Positions 11,672 to 22,429 of a stretch of DNA of 64,000 bases are shown here, in pieces (position 1 is the first letter of the stretch; every line of letters begins with the position of its first letter). The position numbers and the translations under genes were made by a program. Source of the stretch: Ophioderma brevispina (Eukaryota > Echinodermata > Ophiuroidea > Amphilepidida > Ophiodermatidae); NCBI GenBank assembly GCA_023653785.1, contig JAMKCH010049174.1:27119-91118 (forward strand). The letters are read 5' to 3'. The notes under the pieces are model-generated. The model was not told the DNA's origin. It did no database searches and worked only from the letters and a program-made list of their open reading frames with translations.

Positions 11672-12600
11672 AGTCTTAAAATGGATCAGATGATCAGTTC
11701 AAACACGTACATGGAACATCTATGATCACAATAATTTATGCCCATTGTTTAAAAGTTCTCTTCCGCTTATAGCTATTAACCAAATTTAGAGTTAAAATGA
11801 TTTGCACGCTTTCTAATTAAAATAATTATTGCAAACCCAATCTTGCCACAATTATCATCCTTTGTGTTCCACAAAGACTCACCTGTACATTGTACTAAAT
11901 TCAACCTTTACTTGGATATCTGATTTCGCAAAAATTCATTTAATTGACACATAATAAATCCTCAGAAAATCTCCATGTATCCTTTTAAAGGAATAAATGT
12001 GAAAAAAAGGCGAAATGTCAAACACTTGTATGATTTTCTAAAAGTATTATCTCTATCACAATTCCTCCAGTTGTTGGCTTGCTTGTATCATTAACTTTCT
12101 AAAAAGTTTACTTTTATAGGTCCTACATCGATATTTCGAAAGATATGACACGAAACAGCCACATCCATTGTGACACGCAGTGTCCCTTTTACTTTAACAG
12201 AGAGTCAACGGGGAGCTTACCAAAATAATTTGTTCAATTTGTGGCAAAAAAAAATATTTTGATAATATTACTGAAACGCGTTACAAAAACGCATTTTGAA
12301 ACATACCCGTAGTTACTCCTGAGACATATTGTATTACTCTCAACTTATAATTAAGATTACTTCAAGGAGAATCGAGAGATGAAGAGAGTTACCAATTGCA
12401 GATCGCAATATCTTTCCAGACGTAATTACCCAGTTATATTATTGCAATCAAATTTTAATCACAGTACAGTAGATGGAATGCCAACTGATCCCCAATACTA
12501 TACTGCAGACATGATCTTAACAAAAACATTTTGAGATGTATATTGCCGGAGACCATTTTTTTCTTTGGACAATAGGATGTTCACGTCCTCACAGACAGCT
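11672..12600. other. 3' flank of GT92 copy 2, no gene seen
   Basis: AT-rich with no supported frame. It lies downstream of the second GT92 copy on the minus strand. Confidence 0.5.
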
Positions 12601-13990
12601 TTACCATTTTGTTAACCGTCTGAGTCTTGCAAATATTTCGTTCTGGGACTGCTTATTGGCATTCTCCAGAGCTTCTTTGGCTTTTCGCTTCTTTTCATAC
12701 TGCGCCTTCATTTGCAAAGTCAGCATACTACTGTCCCTTTCAGTAAACTGCGGTAGTTCAAAATGCAAGGCTCTTGGATTATCTCCCCTGTAATGCACCA
12801 GTCTTAACTCGTTGTACGGATCTGCTGAGATGGTTTCTCCTCCCAATTTGACGTTGTGGATCTTGAAGTAATGTACATTGATTGGCCTGAGTATGTTCTT
12901 GTCGTGTCCTGTATTTTGCATGGTGGGTTCCTTTGATCGCCAAAGATTGCGCTGGACTATTGTTGGTCCCTTTGGTTTGATGGATTTCGGATGTCCAAAG
13001 AACCAATTAGACATACGTATTGCTGACAGTGCTTTAAATTCAGGTTCGTGAAGATAATCCGAGATCTTGGTTCGTTTGGGATCCATTGGTTGAACGTATT
13101 CATCTACATCGATTTTCATCATCCATTCTACGTCGTGTTTATGTCTCCATATACAGTCATTTCGTGTGCTGTTGGTACCTCCCGCCCTAAAAGGTCTTCA
13201 TTTGAGAGTGTGTGAGACAAGGAATAAACAGTAACATAGCATTCCTCGATAGTCTTCCTTTAGAGTTGGACGGTATATAGAGTTGTCCAACCTCAGGTTT
13301 TTCGTTGTCGTAGATAACCACGTGCCTCAAACCTACGTATCTATGGAAATCCAACCACTAGTGGTATAAAAGAATCTACGCTACGTACCATAGTGCAAAT
13401 GAAAGAAACGGTCTCTTTTCTATTGAAACACCCGATGTACATATTGTAATATTTTCATATGTGTGTGTTCTGAACTTCGAAGGTACCTAAAAATTGTTTC
13501 GAGGTCGTATGAGTTAGGACGGGGACACGTAATAACAATCACATACTGAGGCATGAAGCCAATATTCCTCCGGTCTCTAAGAATGTCATGACACGCAACT
13601 TCATGCGCATCTGGATATTGCAAGGTATAGTCAAATAAATCCCACCGATCTGGCAGAAACTTGAGTCCCACAAACACTACATAGCCCCCTATGGGATCAG
13701 CAAAAGCAGAATGAAGATCTGGCATATCTTTTCCAGACAATTTATCTTTGAAGAAGCAGGTGTCATCGGTTGGAAAAGACCGACTGTAGTTCAATGTATC
13801 AGGGTTATCTTTGAGAACTTTAGATGTTGTTTTAACCTGCGAGGCTCCAAGATCTCTTTCACTAATGTCATCGATTACAATATTACCACTGGGTTCGCTA
13901 AGAGGACGTCAATAGTAGCATGAAATAACCAATGCTAAATGTAAGTGTGCTAACAATGCCCGTTCGCAAGATTCTAGCCGGACTAACCAT
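12601..13990 (-). pseudogene. Glycosyltransferase family 92 paralogue, multiply frameshifted
   Basis: Second GT92 copy in the same orientation as the gene at 1840-3299. ATG at 13990 opens a signal-anchor-like segment (RILRTGIVSTLTFSIGYF) that meets a stop near 13900. A second frame then runs from ~13905 to 13420 (DDTCFFKDKLSGKDMPDLHS, NIGFMPQYVIVITC). Between 13420 and 13123 only frame-shifted pieces remain (TICTSGVS, TMVRSVDSFIP, FHRYVGLRHVVIYDNE). The catalytic C-terminus 13122-12601 is open, with DVDEY near 13110, NWFFGHP and LVHYRGDN, and a charged tail (KKRKAKEALENANKQ) that copy 1 lacks. At least three indels are needed to read it through. Clustered damage in the middle and a clean C-terminus suggest a decaying duplicate. 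Sequencing error could account for some of the breaks. Confidence 0.8.
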
Positions 13991-14153
13991 GGTCGATCTT
14001 CACTTTGGTGTAAGCAGTGGGATACGTGTAAAGTTGTGTCAAAATTGGTGTTGTTCTCAATGTCACAAATATTAAATGCTCATTTATTTCTCAATCTGCT
14101 GAAGAGGTATGCGTCCAACTAAGAGCCCGCTTTTGGTCGTTTTGTCCTGTTAC
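13991..14153 (-). other. Leader and splice acceptor upstream of GT92 copy 2
   Basis: On the minus strand the pyrimidine tract and acceptor CTTTTTCGTTCTTGCAG ends at ~14154, ~160 nt before the ATG at 13990. It parallels the acceptor upstream of copy 1, which supports duplication of the genomic locus, intron included, rather than retroposition. Confidence 0.4.
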
Positions 14154-14686
14154 CTGCAAGAACGAAAAAGTCAAATCGTTCAAATTAGAAGGCTCGTAAA
14201 GCAAAATCAACAAAACGTTATATATGGCAGATATTATGCAAAGCTAGTACTAGTAGCCAGGCTTTGATTTCGTACTCTTTTGTTATTCTTCTTGTACAAA
14301 AATAAAAGACACAGAAAAGCATTCACAGCTTTTAAAAAGACCAACAGCTGCCCTGACACCTCACTTACGCAACAGCACATTATTTTTTCCTCCTTTTTTT
14401 AATCAAAAGTTGATTACGTCAAACTTTCAAAGTAGTGAATAATACGGATGGACACGACAAAACCCTATTTCGTTTTCAGAATGCGATTTTTGATTGATTT
14501 GGAAGAATCACAAAATGCAAGAGTTTGTGTTTCACATGATGCGCAAAAAAAATTAAAAAGCAGGAGGATCAAAATTAAAAATCGTATGCTATTCTGAAAA
14601 ACTGAAAACCAATACGCACATATATATGCACAAGATCGCACACGCAGCCACACCCACACATACGCCTATTAGTCCGTGTTTATATA

Positions 14687-15261
14687 CACCTGGCACAAAA
14701 AGTATCTCGGCATGTTTTTCGATCAGTACTGTGCCAAAGTCAGAACATTTTGAAAGTTTTCGAAATATACATTTTGTTGCCTAGGTCTTACTCTTTCATT
14801 TAACACCTCGCTTGTAAAAAAAACGTGCAAAAATGGCTGAGATAGAACGCCCGAAAGACGCAAATCCCCATAACCAAAAGTTGCAGTTTTTGGATTTTTC
14901 AATGGTCACTGTAAGGTACAACGTGTACAACGTGTGTATTGATTTTACACAAAGAGGTTTTCCGACTGAATGAGCGAGAAAGCCTACTTGCAAAATTTAT
15001 GTGGTCCGCGTGTTCGTGTCCCATTACACTGCAATGCCCATTGAAAAATCCCAAAACTGCAACTTTTGTTTTTGGGGGTTTGCGTCTTTCGGGCGTTCTA
15101 CAATGTATTTCAGCCATTTCTGCAAGCTTTTTAAAGGCCAGGTATTAAATGAAAGAGCAAGACCTAGGCAATAAAATGTATATTTCGAAAACTTTTAAAA
15201 TGGTCTGACTTTGGCACAGTACTGATCGAAAAACATGCCGAGATACTTTTTGTGCCAGGTG
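14687..15261. mobile_element. TA-flanked long inverted-repeat element
   Basis: The 575-bp element begins CACCTGGCACAAAAAGTATC and ends with its inverse (GATACTTTTTGTGCCAGGTG), with TA on both sides (14685-14686 and 15262-15263) as expected for Tc1/mariner-type insertion. The arms are ~230 bp each with high identity (TCTCGGCATGTTTTTCGATC, GTTGCCTAGGTCTTACTC, ACGCCCGAAAGACGCAAA are all found inverted on the right). The ~100-bp loop has no transposase. The minus and plus frames here mirror each other and are not genes. Confidence 0.8.
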
Positions 15262-15394
15262 TACATACACGCTTACAAATATATAGGACTTAGCTTAGTA
15301 TTTATTTGTGAATCACTATGTAAAAAGGGCCAAAGCCCCAGTGAGTAAACAGATTAGAAAGGCTCCAAGTTTTATGAAGACAACTTAATTGTAT

Positions 15395-15510
15395 TATCAC
15401 CCTCTTTTTTCTCTCTCCCTACCCCCTCTCCCGCCCTCCCTCCCTCCCTCTCTCTCTCAACTTCCCTCTCTCTCACTCTCCCCTCTCTCTCAATCTCTCT
15501 CTCTTTCTAA
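15395..15510. repeat. CT-rich low-complexity tract
   Basis: An imperfect (CT)n/(CCT)n stretch, nearly pure pyrimidine on the plus strand. Confidence 0.85.
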
Positions 15511-15639
15511 ATCTACTGGCATTCTATTATGCGTTTTAAATTTATTTCAAATAGAATAAGTATTATTTTATTATCTATATAGCGTATAAATCTATAAGCA
15601 CAGGAAGGGACATTCAATACGTTTTACCTTATGTAACGT

Positions 15640-16440
15640 TCCCACAGTTTACTAAACCATTCCCATAGTTTATGTCCCCACAAATTTTAATCTGTTGCCG
15701 AAGTTTATCAATCTGTGGGCAATAAATATTACTAAACTGTTCCCGCAGTCCACGTTGTCCCCAACAGTTTAGTCAACTGTCTCCACAGTTTAGTCAACTG
15801 TACCCACAGTTTAGTAATCTGTGGGCACAGATTACTAAACTGTGTACAGTTCAGTAATCTGTGGCACGGTTAGTCAACTATACCCCCAGTTTAGTCATCA
15901 GTAATCACAGTTTAGTAAACTGTACTCAGAGTTTAATAAACCGTTCCCACAGTTTATCAATCTGTACCCATAGTTTATCAATATGTACCTACAGTTTAGT
16001 TTACTAAACTGTGGCCTCAGATTACTAAAGTGTGGGTACAGATTAAGTAAACTGTAATTACAGATTGATAAACTGTGGGAATAATTTAGTAGTTTGTTCC
16101 CAAAGGTTACTAAGCTGTGACATCTCTGATACTAAACTGTTTAGTAATCTGTGGGAATAGTTGACTAAACTGTGGGTACTGTTTACTAAACTGTGGGTAT
16201 TGTTACTTACTCCCATCGAATGTGAGTCTGTCTATATCCACTAACACAGATTCGATCTGTGTAACTGTTACTAAACTGGATACAGTTAGTAAAATGTGGG
16301 TTACTAAATTGTGGAAACAGACTACGTAAACTGTATGAACAATTTAATAATCTGCAACCACAGATCATAAACTGTGGGAATAGATTACAAATCTATGGGA
16401 ATAGATTTTTAATAATCTACGAGAACAGATTTAAGGTGAA
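15640..16440. repeat. Palindromic-word array 2 (ACAGTTTAGTAAACTGT)
   Basis: About 800 bp packed with variants of the self-complementary words ACAGTTTAGTAAACTGT and ACAGATTACTAATCTGT, spaced every ~20 bp by 3-5 bases. Up to about 16.0 kb the spacer is mostly CCC (CCCACAGTTTAGT). After that it is mostly GGG (ACTAAACTGTGGG). The array is therefore roughly a head-to-head inverted structure built of palindromes. No gene overlaps it. Confidence 0.85.
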
Positions 16441-17260
16441 CAAAATAATTTTCTGTGAAAAAAATATTGACTATATCCCTTCCCACGCTTCGTATAAATC
16501 ATTACACTGTACCTTAATAAAACACAGTCATAGAGACAGTCAAATTTCAATGGCAATCCGCTGAAAGAATGCACTCTCTCGGCTAGAGATCTACTGGAGA
16601 TGGCTGTGGACAGTGCCCATGCAGTTCGTAATGGTAGTAGCCCATGTGATGACTCTGTTTGATAATGGTTCCAGGACTCAGGAGGTAATCTTGCCTATCA
16701 CTGTAGCGGCATGTAGACACACCTTAGCGTCCTGTTGTCTTTGTCCGTTTCTCGTCAATTATTTTGGTATACAAAATTTGTTTTCATTCCATTGTAACCC
16801 AGTCATGTCGTTAAAGCCGTAATTACTAGGGGAACCGGTTTATCAAGGCAAGGACCAAGGTAACCACTGCGCCAAAGTGCCTCCTCTGTATACAAAGTCT
16901 ACATACACTACATATCAAGTGTGAGAGCCTGTGTGGTGAAACGCGGTGCGACGAACCATGGAAAGAAAACACTTCAATACGTATACAGTAAATGAGTAAA
17001 ACCAATACAATGGACCTTTGGACTTGTGCCCACGTAGTTAGAGTGAATGCTATTCAGTAATATTATTAGTTCTTATTATTGCTAATACTGTGTATTGGGG
17101 ACGTGCTCCACGTGTATAATACTTAATGAACCATTTTGAAATGTGAACAATTGGATATATAAAATCTGGTTTGGGGAGGTATAAATAACTATTGAATTGA
17201 ATACAGCTTTTGCTGGAATCACTTCCTTGTTACCTCCCATTGTACAAACAAATGAAGAGC
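16441..17260. other. No gene seen
   Basis: No supported frame, RNA or repeat. A short plus-strand frame (16613-16822) has no recognisable domain. Confidence 0.5.
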
Positions 17261-17263
17261 TGA

Positions 17264-17975
17264 TGTGCAAAAGGGCTTACATCCATTTTTGCACTTTCGG
17301 GAAAAAGAGGAAAAACTGATACAGTGTCAGTAAGGTGCTATAATGATTGAATATTAAGTTTATCTTTTAGAACCAATGTTAGACAATATAAAAAAGGTAA
17401 GATCGTTCAAATGTCGTCTTTATTTTTTCTTAATTATTAATTAACTTTAATTGAAAAAGTGGGTGTAAGCCCTTTTGCAAAACAACTATTTGACCACTTT
17501 TCTAAACCACCTATGTGATTAAAATTGATTCAATCTTTTGTCACTACATTATTCGCCTTGGCTTATGTTTTTAAAATCAAAAAGAACTAATTGAATATCT
17601 CATTTATTTGTCAAATTATGAACATTTAATTAAATTGGCCAAAATGCCATTTTCTGTCATTTTTTAAGTTTTTCCGAATCAGCAACTTTTGTTAATTAAA
17701 ATTATTTTTTTCACACATAGTGACTTAAAAACAGTTTATTCTGGTTTTGAAAGTTAAAGCACATCAAAAGCTACCATAAAACATTTTTCTGAGATTTTAT
17801 AGCATTTTAAGTCAAAATTTCCGGAAATTCCTGAAGATTTCCGAAAGGGAAAATTACGATATCTCAGGAAGGGAAGGAGGTATGAAAGTCAAACAAGCAC
17901 CAAAATGTGTATTTTTGTTAGCATTATAATGTAATACTAATAACTCAATTTCGGTAAAAACTGACGTAAGCCCTT
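17264..17975. mobile_element. Inverted-repeat element, termini GCAAAAGGGCTTAC
   Basis: GTGCAAAAGGGCTTACATCC at the left is found inverted at 17963-17979 (GACGTAAGCCCTTTTGCC) and also at 17463-17480 (GTGTAAGCCCTTTTGCAA). Either the 710-bp unit is one element with an internal terminus copy, or two overlapping elements share ends. The interior is AT-rich and non-coding. Confidence 0.5.
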
Positions 17976-18579
17976 TTGCCTGCCTATATTCGTGCAATAG
18001 TAAAAATATATCATTCGGTCAAATTCTGACTGTTCCATTTCACTCGGCTTCGCCTCATGAAAAAGAAAAGTCAAAATTTGACCTCATGATTTATTTGTTA
18101 CTATCACACTATCACACTCTCAAGCATTCACTATTTGCATAATGGATATGTAACATCCTAAAGTTCTTACTTAGCTTATTGCAACATTGCATTTTTTGAC
18201 ATTCTTACACAAATATTTCTCACACGTATGAATGAACACGTTTTTTATCTAATGAAAGTCATTAGCTTCCTCCCGGAATCGCACCTTTAGTTCCAATATG
18301 ATTCAGTATTAGATAAACACAACGTGGGCGTTTTGCTTTTGAGTAATACATGTATTTAGTAAGTTTACCCATAAACAAAGCTTTATACCACAAAATACCA
18401 CACTGTGTAACTCTGTGGTAAATTGTGGAAGTTACAAAGATACAGGACCTACATTCAAATGGGTAATATGTGAAATATCAATGAGCCGAGCAAATTTTCG
18501 GTATCCTGAAAGGTGGCAAAATAACACTTATTACCCTACTTCGGCTACCATGGCCGATGCACAGAAGTACATGATAGCA

Positions 18580-19140
18580 TTTATGGTGTATAACCAAGGA
18601 TTACACAGGGAGAAACATTTAAATTGCTTCAATCATGTTGAAAAGTATACCACATTATTTTTCTGACCATATTAAAAAAGGTATGGTTTGTACAATCTGC
18701 GGCCTATAAACTTAGAGGTACTGGACTAAAACAGTAAAAACAGGTAAAATGGATTTTTTCAGTTGTACAGGGGTCAAAATTTACAGCTGTTCCAATTTGG
18801 ATAAAAAGTGATGTAAATTATTTGTGGAGTTAATAGGATTAAAATAAGGAAAGTTTTGACTAGTTTAAATGTTTGGATAACAAAACAGAGGTCAAAGTAC
18901 ATGGCAAAAGATCTAGATCCGTGTCATGTTTTTATCAAATAAAGCATAATTTTAGCCAGGCGAATGACCTGCGTCGTTTCTGACTAAAATCAAAGCGACT
19001 TTAGTTTTTTACCCTTGTACAAACCAAAATGATTTTTTTTTCACTATTTCTGCCGGTTTTACTCCGTATCTGTGAAACAATAGGCCCAGGCTCCAGATGG
19101 TACAAACTATATGGCATTTTGGAAACCTGACGATGCGACT
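18580..19140. mobile_element. Large foldback element, copy 2
   Basis: Diverged member of the family at 6720-7660. It shares ATAGGATTAAAATAAGGAAAG, TTGTACAGGGGTCAAAATTT with the mirrored ACCCTTGTACAAACCAAAATG, and GGTATGGTTTGTACAATCTG with the mirrored ATGGTACAAACTATATGGCA. Open frames across it are not genes. Confidence 0.6.
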
Positions 19141-19217
19141 TTTGATGACAGCAACCATGTGTACGCAAAATGAAAATACGAGAGAACACAACAAATACTT
19201 AAAATACGAAATTAATA

Positions 19218-19379
19218 CACTGCAAAAACTAGTTGGTGTTAAAATAACTCGCTTTTGGCGTTGTTTAACACAACAGGGTGTTAAAATAATACCAAAGGTG
19301 TTGCATTTTGACACACTCTTGGTGTGGTCCTCCTGGGAACACCGGCGGTGTTGATTTTAACACCCTAGTTTTTGCAGTG
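19218..19379. mobile_element. TA-flanked MITE, termini CACTGCAAAAACTAG
   Basis: 162-bp element with near-perfect terminal inverted repeats: CACTGCAAAAACTAG...GGTGTTAAAAT against ATTTTAACACC...CTAGTTTTTGCAGTG. TA lies on each side (19216-19217 and 19380-19381). The interior has several GGTGTTAAAAT or TTTTAACACC repeats. It sits directly past the 3' end of the LINE relic at 19440. Confidence 0.8.
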
Positions 19380-19439
19380 TACGAAAATCATGACATACAG
19401 CAAATAAGGAAACTAAGAAATCCAAAGTTAACAAATTTT

Positions 19440-20858
19440 AAACATAAAAAATGTATGTTTTCAGGAGACTTTTAAATACACCGGTGGAAAGTGCCCCTCT
19501 AATGTTAACAGGAAGCTTGTTCCACAGCTATAGGACCAATTACGTTGAAGTCTGTCTCCAAATCTACGCTTGGTACGGGGAATAGCAAGCCGCTTAACAT
19601 TCGAAGAAGACTGTAGCCTTCGTCTTGTACCATCAGAATTACTATCCAACACATTATACAAATTTAGCCCATCTAAGGTGTGATGGAGCCTGTCCGTGAA
19701 GATATTTATACACATAAAGAAGGATTTTGTATCTAATCTGAACTCTGGTCATGACCACATGCGAACACCAAATGCGCAGCTTTATTTTGCAAGCGCTGGA
19801 GTCTTTTGAGATCTATTTCACTGGCGCCATGTAGTAATGATTTGGCATAGTCAATCCGGGACAAGACCAAAGATCGTACAGCATGGTTGCAAGCATCAAA
19901 GTGATAAACCTACGAATACGCCATAAATTACGAATAAGGTAATTTACACTCTTTCAGATAACTCCTCTGCCACAGGGCGTGGCGAAGACAATAAATTCTA
20001 TATTTTCTTGATTCATCTGTAACATGTTAATTGACATCCAGGTGTTTATGTCAGATATACAGCTTGAAAAGTTTTTGAATCGCATGCTCACAATCACCTT
20101 GATTCTTTGAATTAAACTCAGAGAGAAAAGCTGAGTATCATCAGCATACGAGTGAAAGTTAACATCATGATTCCCAATAATGTCACCGACTGGATGAGTA
20201 TACAATATGAAACCTTGCGGGTCTACAATGGAGCCCTGAGGAACGGAGTAGTTGAAAATATGCTGCTTGGAAATTGCATGGTTAACCATCACTCGGGTAC
20301 TTCTGTCAGTGAGATATGATCTAACCGGTAGGAGTAGTGTCTGTGATACTGATATCCAACTGGTTTCAAGCCTTTTAATCAAAATATCATGGTCAATGGT
20401 ATCGATGGCAGCACTCAAGTCAATTTTACGAGCAATACAGCCGTATTAGCATCCAAGGCTTGAAGGATGTAATACCTGGAGAATGTTTGTCTCGGTGAAA
20501 TGGTGAGATTTGTATGCAGATTGCAACGGCTCACCAATATCATGATCGCCAACATGCTGTATTATCTGACGTGATGCTGCCTTCTCAATAAATTTGGCAG
20601 TGGATTTGATATTGGCAACTGGCCTATAGCTCTTAAGTACATCTATGATCCAAAGATATCTTCTTAAAGTACAGGAATAATGATAGAATGCTTCAAAGTG
20701 TGAGGAAATAAGTCTGTCAAAAGGGACCTGTTTACTATCCTGGTGATGATAGGTGATAGACATTTCAAGTTCTGTTTAATGAGCCACGAAGGAAGTGTGT
20801 CCACAGTGCAAGCCTTGTTGGACATTTGGCTAATTATGTTAGCAACTTCAATTGTGTT
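19440..20858 (-). pseudogene. CR1/L2-type LINE reverse-transcriptase relic
   Basis: Minus-strand non-LTR reverse transcriptase broken by frameshifts. In order: the linker before RT (NKACTVDTLPSWLIKQNL, 20840-20770), LKSYRPVANIKS and FIEKAASRQIIQHV (~20640-20560), LQSAYKSHHFTETN, then SAAIDTIDHDILIKRLE (20418-20360), VPQGSIVDPQGF, the active-site block YADDTQLFSLSL (~20150-20115), and at the end the RRLQSSSNVKRLAIPRTKRR segment near 19640 leading to LWNSLP-like remains. This order and these motifs are typical of the CR1/L2/Jockey group. The upstream end stops abruptly at ~20858, where a plus-strand RT begins. No intact ORF, so inactive. Confidence 0.85.
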
Positions 20859-21655
20859 TGTAGACTTCTCCAAGGCTTTTGACAGTGTCAACGGGGATGT
20901 AATGCTGCATATTCTCACCAACTACGGTGTCCCAGACGAGACTGTCAAAGCAATTGCCACCATGTACGATAACCCATCTTGCTTTGAGCAGACCATAGAT
21001 GGGCCCACAAAGGAGTTCGTAACAACTCCTGGAATCCTCCAAGGAAATACTCTTGCTCCCTATCTCTTTGTAATCGTGGTTGATTACATCATCAGAGAGA
21101 GCCTTGCCATCATGAACGACAATGGACTCACCATCAAACCCAAGCATCCTAGACGTCACAAAAGTCAGCATCTCACAGACCTTGACTATGCAGATGATCT
21201 AGCTCTAACAGCTGATCTGATATGTGGTGCACAAGATCTACTAACATCACTTGAGAATGCTGCAGACAAAGTCGGAAACCTACATCTAAATGCCAAGAAG
21301 ATGGCACATGATATATGACCGTCAATGAGGAAGATAATCATTAACCTATCTACACTACAGACGGTACCCAACTCAAACAGGTCAGGGACTTCAAGTATCT
21401 GGGGTCCTGCCGACAGCAAGAAAGACTTCCTGTCACGCAAAGGAAAGCTTGGAATGCCAGCAATAAACTACACCACTTAAGGCAATCTGGCATCTCAAAC
21501 TCAACCAAGCTGAAGATCTTTAGAGCATGTGTAGAGAGTATCCTGTTATATGAATCTGAGACCTGGACAACTTAGAAAAGGCTACAGGATAGATTGAATG
21601 ACACCTACACCAGGCTTCGTATGCGAGTGCAAAACATATCCTGGTGTCAGTGGTG
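20850..21655 (+). pseudogene. Second non-LTR RT relic, opposite strand
   Basis: Plus strand. An open run to 21318 encodes FVDFSKAFDSVNGDVMLHIL, GVPDETVKAIATMYDNP, TTPGILQGNTLAPYLFVIVV and the catalytic LDYADDLAL at ~21181-21207. After a frameshift the typical C-terminal part follows (QLKQVRDFKYLGSC, FRACVESILLYESETWTT, a stop at ~21573, then LRMRVQNISW). It belongs to a different RT lineage from the minus-strand relic it abuts: it has LDYADDLAL instead of YADDTQLF. The 5' end is missing and the 3' end runs into a foldback element at ~21670. Confidence 0.85.
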
Positions 21656-21672
21656 TGAGCACATGACCAAAG

Positions 21673-22220
21673 CACAGATATATCTGCAGCCTAAAGTTTC
21701 AGAGTTATAGCTAAAAACAGCAAAAATCAATAAAAAAGGGTCAATTTCAGTTGTAGAGGGGGTCAAGTTTTAAAGTTGCTCCGATATGGATAAAAATGGT
21801 GCACAAATTATTGGTGGAGTTCATAGGATTAAAATAAGGAATGGATTTGACTGTCTTAAATGCTTAGCTACCGAAGTAGGGGCACACAAGGTCAACGTCC
21901 ATTCCATTTTACCCGTCCCCTACTTTAGGAACTAAGCATGTGAGACACTAAAAACTATTCCTTATTTTAATCCTGAGCGCCACAAAAATTTGCCCCATTT
22001 TGTATCCAAATCGAAGCAACTTTAAAGTTTGACCCCTATACAACTAAAGTTGACCATTTTATTGGTTTTTGCTATATTAGCCTACAACTCTGAAACTTTA
22101 GACTGTAGATAGCACAAACTATACCGTATCCTTATAATTAGACAAATAACATCGTATACTTTTTAACACGATTGGATCAATTAAAAAATTTGACCCCTGT
22201 ACAATCTTTGTCTAGCCCCC
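21673..22220. mobile_element. Large foldback element, copy 3
   Basis: Arms: CAGCCTAAAGTTTCAGAGTT, GTTGCTCCGATATGGATAAA and TAGGATTAAAATAAGGAATG on the left, then inverted TATTCCTTATTTTAATCCTG, TTGTATCCAAATCGAAGCAA and ACTCTGAAACTTTAGACTGT on the right. The centre is near 21915. Same family as copies at 6.7, 18.6 and 50.1 kb. It directly abuts the RT relic to its left. Confidence 0.7.
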
Positions 22221-22429
22221 CCCCCCAATGCCACATTTACAGAACTTTAAGAATCACGTCAGGGGTTCCTGTCAGGTTCTCTAGATGTGTTACAAATGTC
22301 TGCTAGCTCCCAGGCTAACTGGTCACCTTGTGGGATTCCTCCATTGCTAACAAAACAGAAATACCAGCACGATTTCAAATAATCAAACACATAATCTCAC
22401 ACTTTAATATACACATTTTATAACGTGTA

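Noticed and set aside
14796..15148. Overlapping frames on both strands around 15 kb
   Set aside because: They are the two arms of the TA-flanked inverted repeat read in opposite directions.
15640..16440. CRISPR-like array
   Set aside because: Units are palindromes with 3-5-base spacers, not ~30-bp repeats with unique spacers, and the genome is eukaryotic.
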